Shown here one piece after another: positions 1 through 8,694 of a stretch of 64,000 nt of DNA (position 1 is the first letter of the stretch; every line of letters starts with the position of its first letter). The stretch comes from Pleomorphomonas sp. T1.2MG-36 (GTDB lineage Bacteria; Pseudomonadota; Alphaproteobacteria; Rhizobiales; Pleomorphomonadaceae). The stretch lies in NCBI RefSeq assembly GCF_950100655.1, contig NZ_CATNLY010000034.1:62001-126000 (forward strand), given 5' to 3'. Position numbers and translations under genes: made by a program. A model generated the notes under the pieces. It searched no databases and had not been told where the DNA came from. It saw nothing but the letters and a program-made list of their open reading frames with translations.

Positions 1-544
1 CGCCAAGCGGAAAGCGGGCGATGAAACGGGCAACGTTCAGCGTGGCGAAGGCAAAGACGATGATGATCGCAAGCGCAAGGCCCTGCTCTTGCACACCTTC
101 CCAGTTGACCGCCGCGCTACCGTCGAAAAGCCGCGTCAGATTGCCGAGACCGCGACCGATCTTCAGCACCACCTCGACCACCTGCCGAGAGAGATCCTGC
201 GTCACCGATCCGATTTCACGGGCAAGCGGCACGGCTGGCCTGTCTGCAGCGTCCGTCGTCGTCGTCGCATCGCTCGAGGATGCGGCGGCATCGCCCACCG
301 CCGGCTGGGCCAGCTTTTCGAGCTCGCCGATCAGAACGGCGCGCGCGGCATCGTCCTTCAGGATGTCGATCAGGGCTTTCGCCGCCCCAGGAGACGTCGC
401 GGGCGGACCGGCCGTCGCGCCCTCTCCCGTCGCAGCCGGTTGGGCCGGAACCGCGACTTGCGGCAAGGAAGGAACCGTCTGCGCCGATGCGCCGAAAGGA
501 AGCGCGAGAGCGACGACCAGGACAAGGAAGCGGAATATGGGCAT
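1..544 (-). CDS. Mechanosensitive ion channel family protein, N-terminal part (cut by window edge)
   Basis: About 181 codons are visible; the gene runs off the left edge. It opens with a signal-like hydrophobic segment (MPIFRFLVLVVALALPFGASA), then an Ala/Pro-rich linker and the stretch LIDILKDDAARAVLIGELEK, which I associate from memory with the periplasmic N-terminus of long MscS-type channels. A transmembrane segment (LALAIIIVFAFATLNVARF) follows just before the edge. The MscS pore domain itself is not in view, so the family call rests on the N-terminal pattern only. It lies 87 bp downstream of uup on the same strand. Confidence 0.55.
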   Translation of the reverse strand, partial: MPIFRFLVLVVALALPFGASAQTVPSLPQVAVPAQPAATGEGATAGPPATSPGAAKALIDILKDDAARAVLIGELEKLAQPAVGDAAASSSDATTTTDAADRPAVPLAREIGSVTQDLSRQVVEVVLKIGRGLGNLTRLFDGSAAVNWEGVQEQGLALAIIIVFAFATLNVARFIARFPLG

Positions 545-631
545 GATTCGTTGGATCATTCGGCCAAACTGCCCCCCTGTCTTGCCCAAAAGAGGGCAGT
601 GCGCAAGCCGGCCACTCGGGGCAACGTACCA

Positions 632-2440
632 TCAGCCCTCGAGTTCCTCGCGCAGCATCTCCAGCCGCAGCCATTCTTCCTCCGCCGCGGCCAGCGCCGC
701 TTCGGTGGCGGTGAGCTTTTCGGTCGCCGAGGCGAACAGCTTGGGATCGCGTGCGTAGAGAGCGGGATCGTCGAGCACGGCATGAAGGCGCTTGGCGTCT
801 TCCGACAGGGCATCGATGCGGCCGGGCAGCGTCTCCAGGGCATGCTTGTCCTTGAAGCTGAGCTTCGAGCGCACTTTCGGCGCCGGAGCGGCCGAGGTTT
901 CCTTCTTCGGCGCGGGAGCGGACTTCTCCGTCTTCCTCGCCTCGACACCCTTGCCCCGCTGCGCCAACATGTCGGTATAGCCGCCGGCATATTCGAGCCA
1001 GCGCCCATCCCCCTCGCTCATCACCACCGAGGCGACGACGCGATCGAGAAAATCGCGGTCATGGCTGATGACGATGATCGTGCCCTTGTAGTCACCAAGC
1101 AGTTCTTCCAGAAGATCGAGCGTTTCGAGGTCGAGATCGTTGGTCGGCTCGTCCAGCACCAGCATGTTGGACGGTTTGGCCAAGGCACGGGCCAGCATCA
1201 CCCGGCCGCGCTCGCCGCCCGACAACGCCGATAGCGGCGTCCGCGCCTGTTCGGGCGAGAATAGGAAGTCCTTCATGTAGCCGATGACGTGGCGCTTCTC
1301 CTCGCCGATCACCACCCAATCGCCCTTGCCCTCGGTGAGTGCGTCGGCGAGCGTCGTCTCGGGGTCGAGGCTGTCGCGCTTCTGTTCCAGCGTCTGCATG
1401 TCGAGGGACAGACCGAGCTTGACGGTGCCGCTATCCGGCACGAGATCGCCGGTGAGGAGCCTGAGCAGCGTCGTCTTGCCGGCGCCGTTGGGACCAACGA
1501 TGCCGATGCGGTCGCCGCGTGCCACGCGGATCGAAAAATCCTTGACGATCGGCCGATCGCCGAACGACTTGGAGATGGATTTCGCCTCGATCACCAGCTT
1601 CGACGACGCTTCGGACTCGGCCGCCGCCATCTTCACCGCGCCCTGCGGTCCACGGTGTTCGCGCTTTGCCGTGCGAAGATCGGCCAGGAGATCGACACGG
1701 CGGACGTTGCGCTTGCGGCGGGCGGTGACGCCGTAGCGCATCCAGTGCTCTTCCGCCTCGATCTTGCGGTCGAGCTTGACGAGGTCGCGCTCCTCTTCCT
1801 CCAGCACCTGGTCGCGCCAGGCCTCGAAATGGGAAAAGCCGCGATCGAGCGTGCGCGTCACGCCCCGATCCAGCCAGACGGTGGCGCGCGACAGGTTTTC
1901 CAGGAACCGGCGATCGTGCGAAATCAGCACCAGTGCCGACTTCATCGACTTGAGTTCGCTTTCCAGCCACTCGATGGCCGGCAGGTCGAGATGGTTGGTC
2001 GGCTCGTCGAGCAGCAGGATGTCCGGCTCGGGAGCGAGCACATGGGCAAGCGCCGCCCGGCGGATCTCCCCACCGGACAGAGAGGATGTGGACTCGTTGC
2101 CGGTCATGCCGAGTTCGTTGAGCAGATAGAGCGCCCGGTAATGGTCGTCGCCGGGAGCAAGTCCGGATTCGACATACTCCAGCGTCGTCGCGAAAGCCGA
2201 GAGATCGGGCTCCTGCCTCAGGTAGCGCACTGTCTTGCCCGGCTGGAAGAAGCGTTCGCCATCGTCGGCTTCGACAAGGCCGGCGGCGATCTTGAGCAGC
2301 GTCGACTTGCCCGAGCCGTTGCGGCCGACCAGCGTGATGCGGTCGCCCTCGCCGACGGTCAGGTCGGCGCCGGTCAGAAGCGGCGTGGCACCGAAGGTAA
2401 GGTGGATGTTCTTGAGAAACAGAACTGGAGGAGAGGCCAT
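632..2440 (-). CDS. uup: ABC-F family ATPase, Uup type
   Basis: 602 aa with two ATP-binding cassettes and no membrane segments, so a soluble ABC-F protein rather than a transporter. Cassette 1 has GRNGSGKST, LSGGE and LLLDEPTNHLD; cassette 2 has GPNGAGKTT, LSGGE and LVLDEPTNDLD. The C-terminal ~70 residues (KLSFKDKHALETLPGRI onward) match the basic coiled-coil domain typical of Uup, which binds branched DNA or ribosome-associated structures. The frame stays open upstream, but the ATG at 2440 begins the conserved MASPPVLFLKNIHLTFG and does not intrude into pyrF, 17 bp upstream; the two probably share a transcript. Confidence 0.9.
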   Translation of the reverse strand: MASPPVLFLKNIHLTFGATPLLTGADLTVGEGDRITLVGRNGSGKSTLLKIAAGLVEADDGERFFQPGKTVRYLRQEPDLSAFATTLEYVESGLAPGDDHYRALYLLNELGMTGNESTSSLSGGEIRRAALAHVLAPEPDILLLDEPTNHLDLPAIEWLESELKSMKSALVLISHDRRFLENLSRATVWLDRGVTRTLDRGFSHFEAWRDQVLEEEERDLVKLDRKIEAEEHWMRYGVTARRKRNVRRVDLLADLRTAKREHRGPQGAVKMAAAESEASSKLVIEAKSISKSFGDRPIVKDFSIRVARGDRIGIVGPNGAGKTTLLRLLTGDLVPDSGTVKLGLSLDMQTLEQKRDSLDPETTLADALTEGKGDWVVIGEEKRHVIGYMKDFLFSPEQARTPLSALSGGERGRVMLARALAKPSNMLVLDEPTNDLDLETLDLLEELLGDYKGTIIVISHDRDFLDRVVASVVMSEGDGRWLEYAGGYTDMLAQRGKGVEARKTEKSAPAPKKETSAAPAPKVRSKLSFKDKHALETLPGRIDALSEDAKRLHAVLDDPALYARDPKLFASATEKLTATEAALAAAEEEWLRLEMLREELEG

Positions 2441-2457
2441 ATCCGGTATCGTCTCCG

Positions 2458-3309
2458 TCAGTTGCGCAACGCGAAGGCTTCGTCGGCAAGGCGCTCGACG
2501 ACCTCGCGCAGCGCCATCCTCGACGGGCCGGCCGCCGCCACCTGCCGCGATACGTTCGGCAGCGTGCGCCTGGATGCCACCCGTCCGAAGCGAGACTTGA
2601 GATCGGCCATGGTGGCACCCTGCGCGCCGATGCCGGGCGCAAGGATCAGCGAGGTCGGCAGCCGCTCCAGTACCTCGTCGGCGTCGTCGAGTGTCGCACC
2701 GACCACCGCGCCGCAAGGACCGTTGCCCGTCTTGCCGAGCACCCCCCGATTGAAGGCGGTGAGATCATCGGCCAGCGCGTCGGCAACCGTGCGCTCGTCC
2801 TTCTGCCGGGCGGTCTGCAGCAGGATGCCGTCCGGGTTGGACGAACGGACGACGACGAAGAGGCCGGCCCCATGCTCGGCGGCCCGCTTCACCACCGGCT
2901 CCAGCGATCCCGAGCCCATGTAGGCGCCAAGCGTGATGGCATCGACGGGCGTCCCCGCATCCTCGCCGATCCAGGCGCCGGCATAGGCCTCGATGGTGTG
3001 GCCGATATCCATCCGCTTGATGTCGGCGATGACCAGCGCATCGGCCGAGCGGGCATGGCCGATCACTTCGGCGGCGGATTTGAGGCCCTGCCAGCCGAAG
3101 CGCTCGAAGAAGGCGATCTGCGGCTTGAACACGCCGACGATATCACCCACCGCCTCGACCATCTCCAGGCCGAAGACGCGCACGCCCTCGGCATTGTAGG
3201 GCAGATCCCAAGCCTTCAGCACCTCCGGCGCCGGATCGATGCCAACGGTGAGCGGCGAGCGGCGGTCGGCGATCGTCTCGAAACGGTCGGCGAAGGATAT
3301 GACGGACAT
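2458..3309 (-). CDS. pyrF: Orotidine 5'-phosphate decarboxylase (type 2)
   Basis: 283 aa. Converts OMP to UMP in the last step of de novo pyrimidine synthesis. The catalytic DxKxxD signature is present as ADIKRMDIGHT, along with TVGIDPAPEVL at the N-terminus and a GPCGAVVGAT phosphate-loop region. The long insert-bearing architecture fits the mycobacterial/type 2 PyrF group rather than the ~230 aa enterobacterial form. The frame extends upstream, but the ATG at 3309 (MSVISFADRF) is the family start, and the upstream part falls in an intergenic palindrome. It is followed by uup. Confidence 0.92.
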   Translation of the reverse strand: MSVISFADRFETIADRRSPLTVGIDPAPEVLKAWDLPYNAEGVRVFGLEMVEAVGDIVGVFKPQIAFFERFGWQGLKSAAEVIGHARSADALVIADIKRMDIGHTIEAYAGAWIGEDAGTPVDAITLGAYMGSGSLEPVVKRAAEHGAGLFVVVRSSNPDGILLQTARQKDERTVADALADDLTAFNRGVLGKTGNGPCGAVVGATLDDADEVLERLPTSLILAPGIGAQGATMADLKSRFGRVASRRTLPNVSRQVAAAGPSRMALREVVERLADEAFALRN

Positions 3310-3345
3310 GGCGAGGTCTCCGGCGGGGTTTGGCAGGCGATATAG

Positions 3346-3392
3346 CGCATCGCGCGGAAAAGTGGGAACCGGTTTTCCGCGAAAGCGATGCG
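3346..3392. repeat. Dispersed intergenic palindrome, copy 1
   Basis: Nested inverted repeat upstream of pyrF: outer arms CGCATCGC/GCGATGCG, inner arms CGCGGAAAA/TTTTCCGCG around GTGGGAACCGG. The core AAAAGTGGGAACCGGTTTT recurs near 8590 and 46185, so this is a repeat family. Comparable elements are common in Rhizobiales genomes (from memory). Confidence 0.8.
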
Positions 3393-3480
3393 GCACGACA
3401 CCGGACGAAGCAATCCGGCGCCTCCCTTGTGAGCCGGCGCTCTCCCTACGTGACCATCCGGCGACGCTTGTCGGGCGTTC

Positions 3481-4884
3481 TTAAGCCGGCGCCTTTCGCA
3501 CATACCAGCTCTTCGGCCGCGTCAGGCCATGGAAGCCGAGCGGCGATAGCGCCGCGCCACGCCCGGTATCCTTGACGCCGGTCCAGGTGAGAGCGGGATC
3601 GAGATAGTCGCACCGGTTGACGAAGACGGTGCCGGTCTCAAGATCGCGGCCGATCGCCTCGGCAGCATCGAGGTCTTCGGTCCACAGCGAGCAGGTGAGG
3701 CCGTATTTCGAGTCATTCATCAGCCCGAGCGCCTCGGCGTCGTCCCGCACCTTCATGATGCCGACCGCCGGGCCGAAGGTTTCCTCGTTCATGAACACCA
3801 TCTGATGATTGACCGATGTCAGCACCTGCGGCGCGATGTAGGGCGTACCCTCCTTGTCGGCGGGAAACAGCTTCGGATCGATGTGGGCGACGGCGCCGCC
3901 CCTGAGCGCTGCCGCGATCTGCTCGCGAACCGTTGCCGCGCCGCGGGCGCGTGCCATCGGCCCCAGCGTCACCTCGGGATCGGTGGGATTGCCGAGCACG
4001 TATTTCTTCGTCAGGTCGACGAGGCCGGAGACGAAGTCGTCGTAGACCTTCTCGTGCACATAGACGCGCTCGATGCCGCAGCAGCACTGCCCCGAATTGA
4101 AGAAGGCGCCGTCGGCGACGTTCTCGATGGCGAAATCGAGCTTGGCATCGGCTCGCACATAGGCCGGATCCTTGCCGCCGAGCTCCAGATTGATGGCGAT
4201 GAAGGTTCCCACCGCCGCCCGCTCCATGGCGGCGCCACCGGCCACCGAACCGGTGAAAGCCACCATGTCGGCCTTTCGCGCGGCGATGGCCGCTGCCGTC
4301 TGATCGTGGGAAAGCACGATGTGCTGGAACACGCCCTCCGGCAAGCCGGCGGCATCGAAGGCATCCTGGAAACGCTCGGCGACCAGAAGCGTCTGGTCGG
4401 AGTGCTTCAGCACCACCGTGTTGCCGGCCATCAGCGCCGGCATCACCGAGTTGACGGTGGTGAGATAGGGATAGTTCCAGGGCGCCACCACGAAGACGAC
4501 GCCAAGCGGCTCGCGGCTGATGAAGCGGTGGGCGCCATGGTCGCCATGCTCCAGGCCGCTGTCGAGGGTACCAAGGCTTTCGGCGGCAATCCGAGCCATG
4601 TGGCGGGTGCGCTGTTCGACGCCATTGAGCTCGAAGGGCGTATAGCGGATCGGCCGGCCCATCTGCCAGGTCAGTTCCTCGGCGATGCGCGGTCGCATGG
4701 CGAGCAGGGCATCGAGCGCCTGGAGGCAATAGCCGACGCGAGTATCGAGCGGCAACCTTGCCCATGCCTTCTGGCTATCGCGAGCCAGCCGGAACACGCG
4801 GTTCATTTCCGCTTCCGTGGCGATGGATCGCTCGGCATAGACCGATCCGTCCACGGGGGAGACGAGCGTCATGACGTCGGACAT
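3481..4884 (-). CDS. NAD(P)-dependent aldehyde dehydrogenase
   Basis: 467 aa, ALDH superfamily. Visible landmarks are APWNYPY (cofactor/oxyanion region), AFTGSVAGG (NAD-binding turn), the general base in NLELGGKDP, the catalytic cysteine in FFNSGQCCCG, and EETFGPAVGI near the C-terminus. It oxidises an aldehyde to the acid; substrate unknown. The start at 4884 is preceded by AGGGAG. An ethanolamine-type permease begins 150 bp upstream on the same strand, which suggests an amine- or amino-alcohol-derived aldehyde, but no amine oxidase or ammonia-lyase is in the window. Confidence 0.88.
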   Translation of the reverse strand: MSDVMTLVSPVDGSVYAERSIATEAEMNRVFRLARDSQKAWARLPLDTRVGYCLQALDALLAMRPRIAEELTWQMGRPIRYTPFELNGVEQRTRHMARIAAESLGTLDSGLEHGDHGAHRFISREPLGVVFVVAPWNYPYLTTVNSVMPALMAGNTVVLKHSDQTLLVAERFQDAFDAAGLPEGVFQHIVLSHDQTAAAIAARKADMVAFTGSVAGGAAMERAAVGTFIAINLELGGKDPAYVRADAKLDFAIENVADGAFFNSGQCCCGIERVYVHEKVYDDFVSGLVDLTKKYVLGNPTDPEVTLGPMARARGAATVREQIAAALRGGAVAHIDPKLFPADKEGTPYIAPQVLTSVNHQMVFMNEETFGPAVGIMKVRDDAEALGLMNDSKYGLTCSLWTEDLDAAEAIGRDLETGTVFVNRCDYLDPALTWTGVKDTGRGAALSPLGFHGLTRPKSWYVRKAPA

Positions 4885-5035
4885 GGTGGAGTGGCTCCCT
4901 TCGGCGCTGAACGACATATGGCAAAGCACTGACTTCATCTCTGCATGCCGGCTCCCGCCAATCAAGGACGGCATTCGAAATGATACGAGGCGCCCGATGA
5001 AGGCGCCCCGCGTTTATCTGATCAAGAAAGAGGGC

Positions 5036-6562
5036 TTACTCGGCCGGAGCAGGCTCCTCCGTGCCGGGCCCGCCACCGCCATTGGCGTGGGCAATGGCAA
5101 ACTCTTCCTCCGGCGACAGGATCAGCTTGTGACGGCCGACGAGCGCGAAATAGGCGATCGCCGCGGCAAACCACACCGCCACCCAGAGCACGCCCTTGGA
5201 GAAGTTCGGATCCTGTACCTGATAGTAGAGCGTGACCACCGCGATGACGATCGTCAGCACCGCGCCGGGGATACCGAGCGGGCTCTTGTAGGGGCGCTCG
5301 ATGTCCGGCTGGTTGATGCGGAGCATGATGAAGGAAATGGCCTGCATGATGTAGGAGAACATGGCGCCGAATACCGCCATGTTGAGCAGTACCGAACCGA
5401 TCGCTGCCCCGCCTTCGGCCGCGCCGAGCGCGAACCAGATCACCATCATCACCAGCAGGCCGGCAATGGAGCCGGTGACCATGGCGACGTGCGGCGTCTT
5501 GTACTTGGCGTGGGTCAGCGACAGCGCGGTCGGAAAATAACCGGCCCGCGACAGCGAATAGACCTGCCGGCCCTGCGCGTAGAGGATGGTGTGGAAGGAG
5601 GCGATCAGGCCGGTCAGCGCCACGATGCCGAGCAGCACGACGCCACCATCGCCATAGACGGCACGGAAGCCGTCCAGCAGCGGCTCAAGAGATGAGCCGA
5701 GATGGAAGGCGCCGACGCCGGCGACCGACGGGTTGAGAAGCACGATCATGAACGCCGAGAGGATCAGCGTGGAAATGCCGAGGATGATGCCCTTGGGCAT
5801 GTCGCGCTTGGGATCGACCGATTCCTCGGCGGCCAGCGGCAGTTGCTCGATGGCGAGGAACAGCCAGACGGCAAACGGCAGCGTGGCGAGCACGCCGGAG
5901 AAGCCGAACGGGAACCATTCGCCACCGCCATCCGGCAGCTCGACGGCCGCCCCGTCGGAACCGACGCCGATGTTGAGCGCCCAGCGCGAGAAGTCCATGT
6001 TGGGAATGGCGCTGACCCAGAAGAACACCAGGACGGCCAGCGACAACACCGTCACCACCAGAGTCACCTTGAACGACAGTTCAAGGCCGAACACGTTGAG
6101 CCCGAGGAAGATCGCATAGAAAGCGATCCAGACGAGCGGCGAATAGGCAGCGTCGAGGCCGAGAATGGAGTTCACGTAGGCGGTGATGAAGGTGACGATC
6201 ACCGCCGGCGTGATGACATATTCCACGTTCTCGCAGAGACCGGTGATGAAACCGCCCCACGGCCCCATCGCCGTGCGGGCGAAGGAATAAGCGGCGCCGG
6301 TGTGCGGCAGCGCCGGACTCATCTCGGCGATCGAGAAGGTGAGGCCGAGATACATGACGGCGATGATGGCGCCGGCGGCCATCATGCCGCCCCAGCCACC
6401 GGTGGAAAATCCGAAGTTCCAGCCGGAAAAATGGCCGGAAATCACGGCGCCGACGCCGAGCGCCCATAGCGACCAGATGCCGGCGTAACGCGACAGGTGC
6501 CGCTGCTCGAAATAACTGGCGTCAGCTTTCTTGTAGCTGACGCTCCCTTCAGACGTGGACAT
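5036..6562 (-). CDS. APC-superfamily permease, ethanolamine permease type
   Basis: 508 aa, about 12 hydrophobic segments. The N-terminal core (SLWALGVGAVISGHFSGWNFG, then the TFSIAEMSPALPHTGAAYSFAR helix) closely resembles the ethanolamine permease (Eat) subgroup of amino acid/polyamine/organocation transporters. The C-terminus carries a Gly/Glu/Pro-rich tail. ATG at 6562 follows a GGGGA ribosome site at good spacing. It is probably a proton-coupled importer, co-transcribed with the downstream aldehyde dehydrogenase. Amine substrates other than ethanolamine cannot be excluded. Confidence 0.82.
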   Translation of the reverse strand: MSTSEGSVSYKKADASYFEQRHLSRYAGIWSLWALGVGAVISGHFSGWNFGFSTGGWGGMMAAGAIIAVMYLGLTFSIAEMSPALPHTGAAYSFARTAMGPWGGFITGLCENVEYVITPAVIVTFITAYVNSILGLDAAYSPLVWIAFYAIFLGLNVFGLELSFKVTLVVTVLSLAVLVFFWVSAIPNMDFSRWALNIGVGSDGAAVELPDGGGEWFPFGFSGVLATLPFAVWLFLAIEQLPLAAEESVDPKRDMPKGIILGISTLILSAFMIVLLNPSVAGVGAFHLGSSLEPLLDGFRAVYGDGGVVLLGIVALTGLIASFHTILYAQGRQVYSLSRAGYFPTALSLTHAKYKTPHVAMVTGSIAGLLVMMVIWFALGAAEGGAAIGSVLLNMAVFGAMFSYIMQAISFIMLRINQPDIERPYKSPLGIPGAVLTIVIAVVTLYYQVQDPNFSKGVLWVAVWFAAAIAYFALVGRHKLILSPEEEFAIAHANGGGGPGTEEPAPAE

Positions 6563-6780
6563 CGAGTTCCCCTTTTCTTTTTTGGCTCCACGCGCTCGAT
6601 ACGGATTTAAAGCCGGTACCCGTTCCCCGCCGAAGCAGGTCCCTGCGAACGGTGAGCGCGGAAGCTGGGGGTCTCTGTGCAAGGATCATGCTACTTTTGG
6701 CCAATAGCCGTTTGGTCTCCGCTTGCGCAAGGACCGCACGGCAGCTAGCCGATAAATTGACGCAATCGAAGGAGCGGCTC

Positions 6781-7293
6781 ATGGCGCCGATCATATTCGT
6801 CCTGGGCGGGGCCCGTTCCGGCAAGAGTCGTTTTGCCGAGGAGCGGACTTGCGCCTTCGCGGCGAAGGAAAAGGTCTACGTTGCCACCGCCGAGTGCCAT
6901 GACGAGGAAATGGAAAGCCGGATCGACCTCCATCGCGCGCGGCGAGGCGCCGGCTGGAGGACGATCGAGGCGCCGCACCGGCTGGCCGAGACCTTGTCCG
7001 CCGAAGCGAGCGACGACCGAGCCATCCTCGTCGACTGCCTGACGCTATGGCTGACCAACCGCATGCTCGCCGACGCCGATCTCGAGGCAGAGTACGAGTC
7101 CCTGGCCGTCGGCCTAAACACCGCCGCCGGACCGGTCGTGCTGGTGTCGAACGAAGTGGGGCTGTCCATCGTCCCCGAAAACGCCCTTGCCCGCCGGTTT
7201 CGAGACGAAGCCGGCCGCCTCAACCAGAAAGTCGCCGCCCTCGCCGACGAGGCCTGGTTCGTCGCCGCCGGCCTGCCGCTCAGGCTGAAGTAG
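6781..7293 (+). CDS. cobU: Adenosylcobinamide kinase / adenosylcobinamide-phosphate guanylyltransferase
   Basis: 170 aa, typical length for CobU/CobP. The P-loop GGARSGKSRFAE, the RIDLHRARRGAGWRTIEAP block that carries the guanylylated histidine, and VSNEVGLSIVPEN are all present. It activates cobinamide in the nucleotide-loop assembly of cobalamin. ATG at 6781 has GGAG about 7 nt upstream. It stands alone: no other cob gene is in the window. I looked for a cobalamin riboswitch in the 218 bp upstream and did not find a convincing one. Confidence 0.93.
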   Translation: MAPIIFVLGGARSGKSRFAEERTCAFAAKEKVYVATAECHDEEMESRIDLHRARRGAGWRTIEAPHRLAETLSAEASDDRAILVDCLTLWLTNRMLADADLEAEYESLAVGLNTAAGPVVLVSNEVGLSIVPENALARRFRDEAGRLNQKVAALADEAWFVAAGLPLRLK

Positions 7294-7677
7294 TTCCGCG
7301 AGACCGACGGACGGCGAAAATACCCACGACCAAGGATTCGATTTGCCGGCAGGCAGGTGTGATATAAGTTTAATCAAAATTAACTATGGAGAGGGTGCAA
7401 AGGCTGGGAGTGTCGTGACCATGGTGTACGATTTCGGACCATTGGCGACGAATTCCGCATGGCACGAGGTTTGCATATCGGCCTGTTAGCAGGTTGAGCT
7501 TTGCGCTGTATGCATGGGCTTTCCGCTTTTCCAGGAGGCAACGCAGCTTGCGGGATTAGGGGAAATCCATTACTTTGGTAAATGTTTCGTTATTTCGGAG
7601 TGATCGTTGCGGCGATTTTGAGCCGGACTGTTTCCGAAGGTTTTTTAGAATTTAGTTTTTCAGTTTCGGGGGATGTA
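7294..7677. other. 384-bp intergenic region / long 5' leader of the sugar transferase gene
   Basis: No convincing gene. It contains the sigma-54-like promoter at 7460-7475 and an AT-rich final 100 bp (TTTTTTAGAATTTAGTTTTTC) ahead of the ribosome site GGGGGA of the next gene. An in-frame earlier start at 7582 is possible but lacks a ribosome site. Confidence 0.5.
7460..7475 (+). promoter_or_regulatory. Probable sigma-54 (RpoN) -24/-12 promoter
   Basis: TGGCACGAGGTTTGCA matches the sigma-54 consensus TGGCACG-N4-TTGCA at every fixed position, with the required GG-to-GC spacing. Transcription would start near 7486, leaving a ~190-nt leader before the sugar transferase gene at 7678. No enhancer site was identified upstream. 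Confidence 0.65.
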
Positions 7678-8514
7678 ATGCGTCTAACGGACCTTACCCA
7701 TGATTTTTCCAAGGGTGGCGCCGAAAGCTCGTCTGGATTGCGCGATCTGACGCCAGCCGAGGGCAGTTCTTCCGCTCGCTTCTTGGCCTCAGGCACCATG
7801 CGCGTGACGTCGACGTCGGCCTTTTCGGCTGGACAGACGGTTGCGCTGGCGTCCTACGGCGGCGCCACCATCGACGATGGTGAAGCGGCCGTCGCGGTCA
7901 ACTGGCGCCCCGCCCATCTCGCCGCGAAACGGCTGATCGACATATTGGGAGCAGCCTTCGGCCTGCTCCTCCTGTCGCCGCTTCTCATAGCGGTTGCGGC
8001 AATCATCAAGCTCACCAGTGTCGGACCGGTGTTTTTCCGCCAGGAACGGACGGGACTGGGCAACAAGCCCTTTCAGATTCTCAAGTTCCGGTCGATGTAT
8101 ACCGACCGCTGCGATATCTCCGGCGTGGCCCAGACGATCGCCGACGACCCCCGTGTAACGCCGATCGGCCGGATCATTCGCAAGACCAACATCGACGAGT
8201 TGCCGCAGCTCATCAACGTCCTCTGGGGCGACATGTCGCTGGTGGGCCCCCGGCCGCACGTGCCGGGCATGCTGGCCGCCGGCGTCCGCTATGAAGAGCT
8301 GGTCCTCGGCTACGAGCGTCGCCACGCCATGCGCCCCGGCATCACCGGGCTCGCCCAAGCCAACGGCCTGCGCGGCCCGACCTCCGAGGTAGAACCCTCG
8401 GTCATGCGGGTCGTGCGCGACATCGAGTATATTCGCGACTTTTCGGTTTGGCTGGACATCCGCATTCTGTTCCGCACCGTGATCAACGAGATCCTGCGCG
8501 GCAAGGGTTTCTAG
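7678..8514 (+). CDS. Polyprenyl-phosphate sugar-phosphate transferase (exopolysaccharide priming)
   Basis: 278 aa. Transfers a sugar-1-phosphate to undecaprenyl phosphate at the inner membrane to start a surface polysaccharide. After a ~85-residue low-complexity N-terminus comes KRLIDILGAAFG plus one membrane helix, then GPVFFRQERTGLG, LKFRSMYTD, the catalytic DE dyad in NIDELPQLINVL and GPRPHVPGM. It is the short monotopic (ExoY/PglC-like) form rather than the five-helix WbaP form. Start 7678 was chosen for GGGGGATGTA-ATG. The sigma-54-like site upstream suggests nitrogen or stress-linked control. Confidence 0.9.
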   Translation: MRLTDLTHDFSKGGAESSSGLRDLTPAEGSSSARFLASGTMRVTSTSAFSAGQTVALASYGGATIDDGEAAVAVNWRPAHLAAKRLIDILGAAFGLLLLSPLLIAVAAIIKLTSVGPVFFRQERTGLGNKPFQILKFRSMYTDRCDISGVAQTIADDPRVTPIGRIIRKTNIDELPQLINVLWGDMSLVGPRPHVPGMLAAGVRYEELVLGYERRHAMRPGITGLAQANGLRGPTSEVEPSVMRVVRDIEYIRDFSVWLDIRILFRTVINEILRGKGF

Positions 8515-8522
8515 AGCGCGTC

Positions 8523-8542
8523 CGGCGAACTTCGGTTCGCCG
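8523..8542 (+). terminator. Hairpin with TTCG tetraloop after the sugar transferase gene
   Basis: CGGCGAAC-TTCG-GTTCGCCG, a perfect 8-bp stem 8 nt past the stop codon. A T-rich tract (TCTCTTTGTTTTT) follows only about 10 nt later, so terminator function is likely but not certain. Confidence 0.55.
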
Positions 8543-8575
8543 ACATGCTCTATCTCTTTGTTTTTACGCAACTAC

Positions 8576-8606
8576 GGACGCAAAACCGGTTCCCACTTTT
8601 GCTGGA
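8576..8606. repeat. Dispersed intergenic palindrome, copy 2
   Basis: CGGACGCAAAACCGGTTCCC and the following ACTTTTGCTGGA are the reverse complement of the segment at 46175-46205 with one base difference in the core. Same family as copy 1 at 3346. Confidence 0.8.
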
Positions 8607-8694
8607 GTTGCTCGAGGTATCGGATGCGCAAGCGCCCCGCCGCCTTTCGGCGACGAGGCGCTGCCAGAGCAACGCGGCTCGATTAGCGAACGCT

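Noticed and set aside
1289..2923. Long plus-strand frame across uup and pyrF
   Set aside because: Crosses two well-supported minus-strand genes and shows no conserved motif.
4984..5030. GGCGCC inverted repeat after the permease gene as a terminator
   Set aside because: Short stem and no T-run on the minus strand.
6563..6780. Possible cobalamin riboswitch upstream of cobU
   Set aside because: I could not find the conserved B12-box or the expected GGTG/GGGAA elements; a covariance-model search (cobalamin riboswitch) would settle it.
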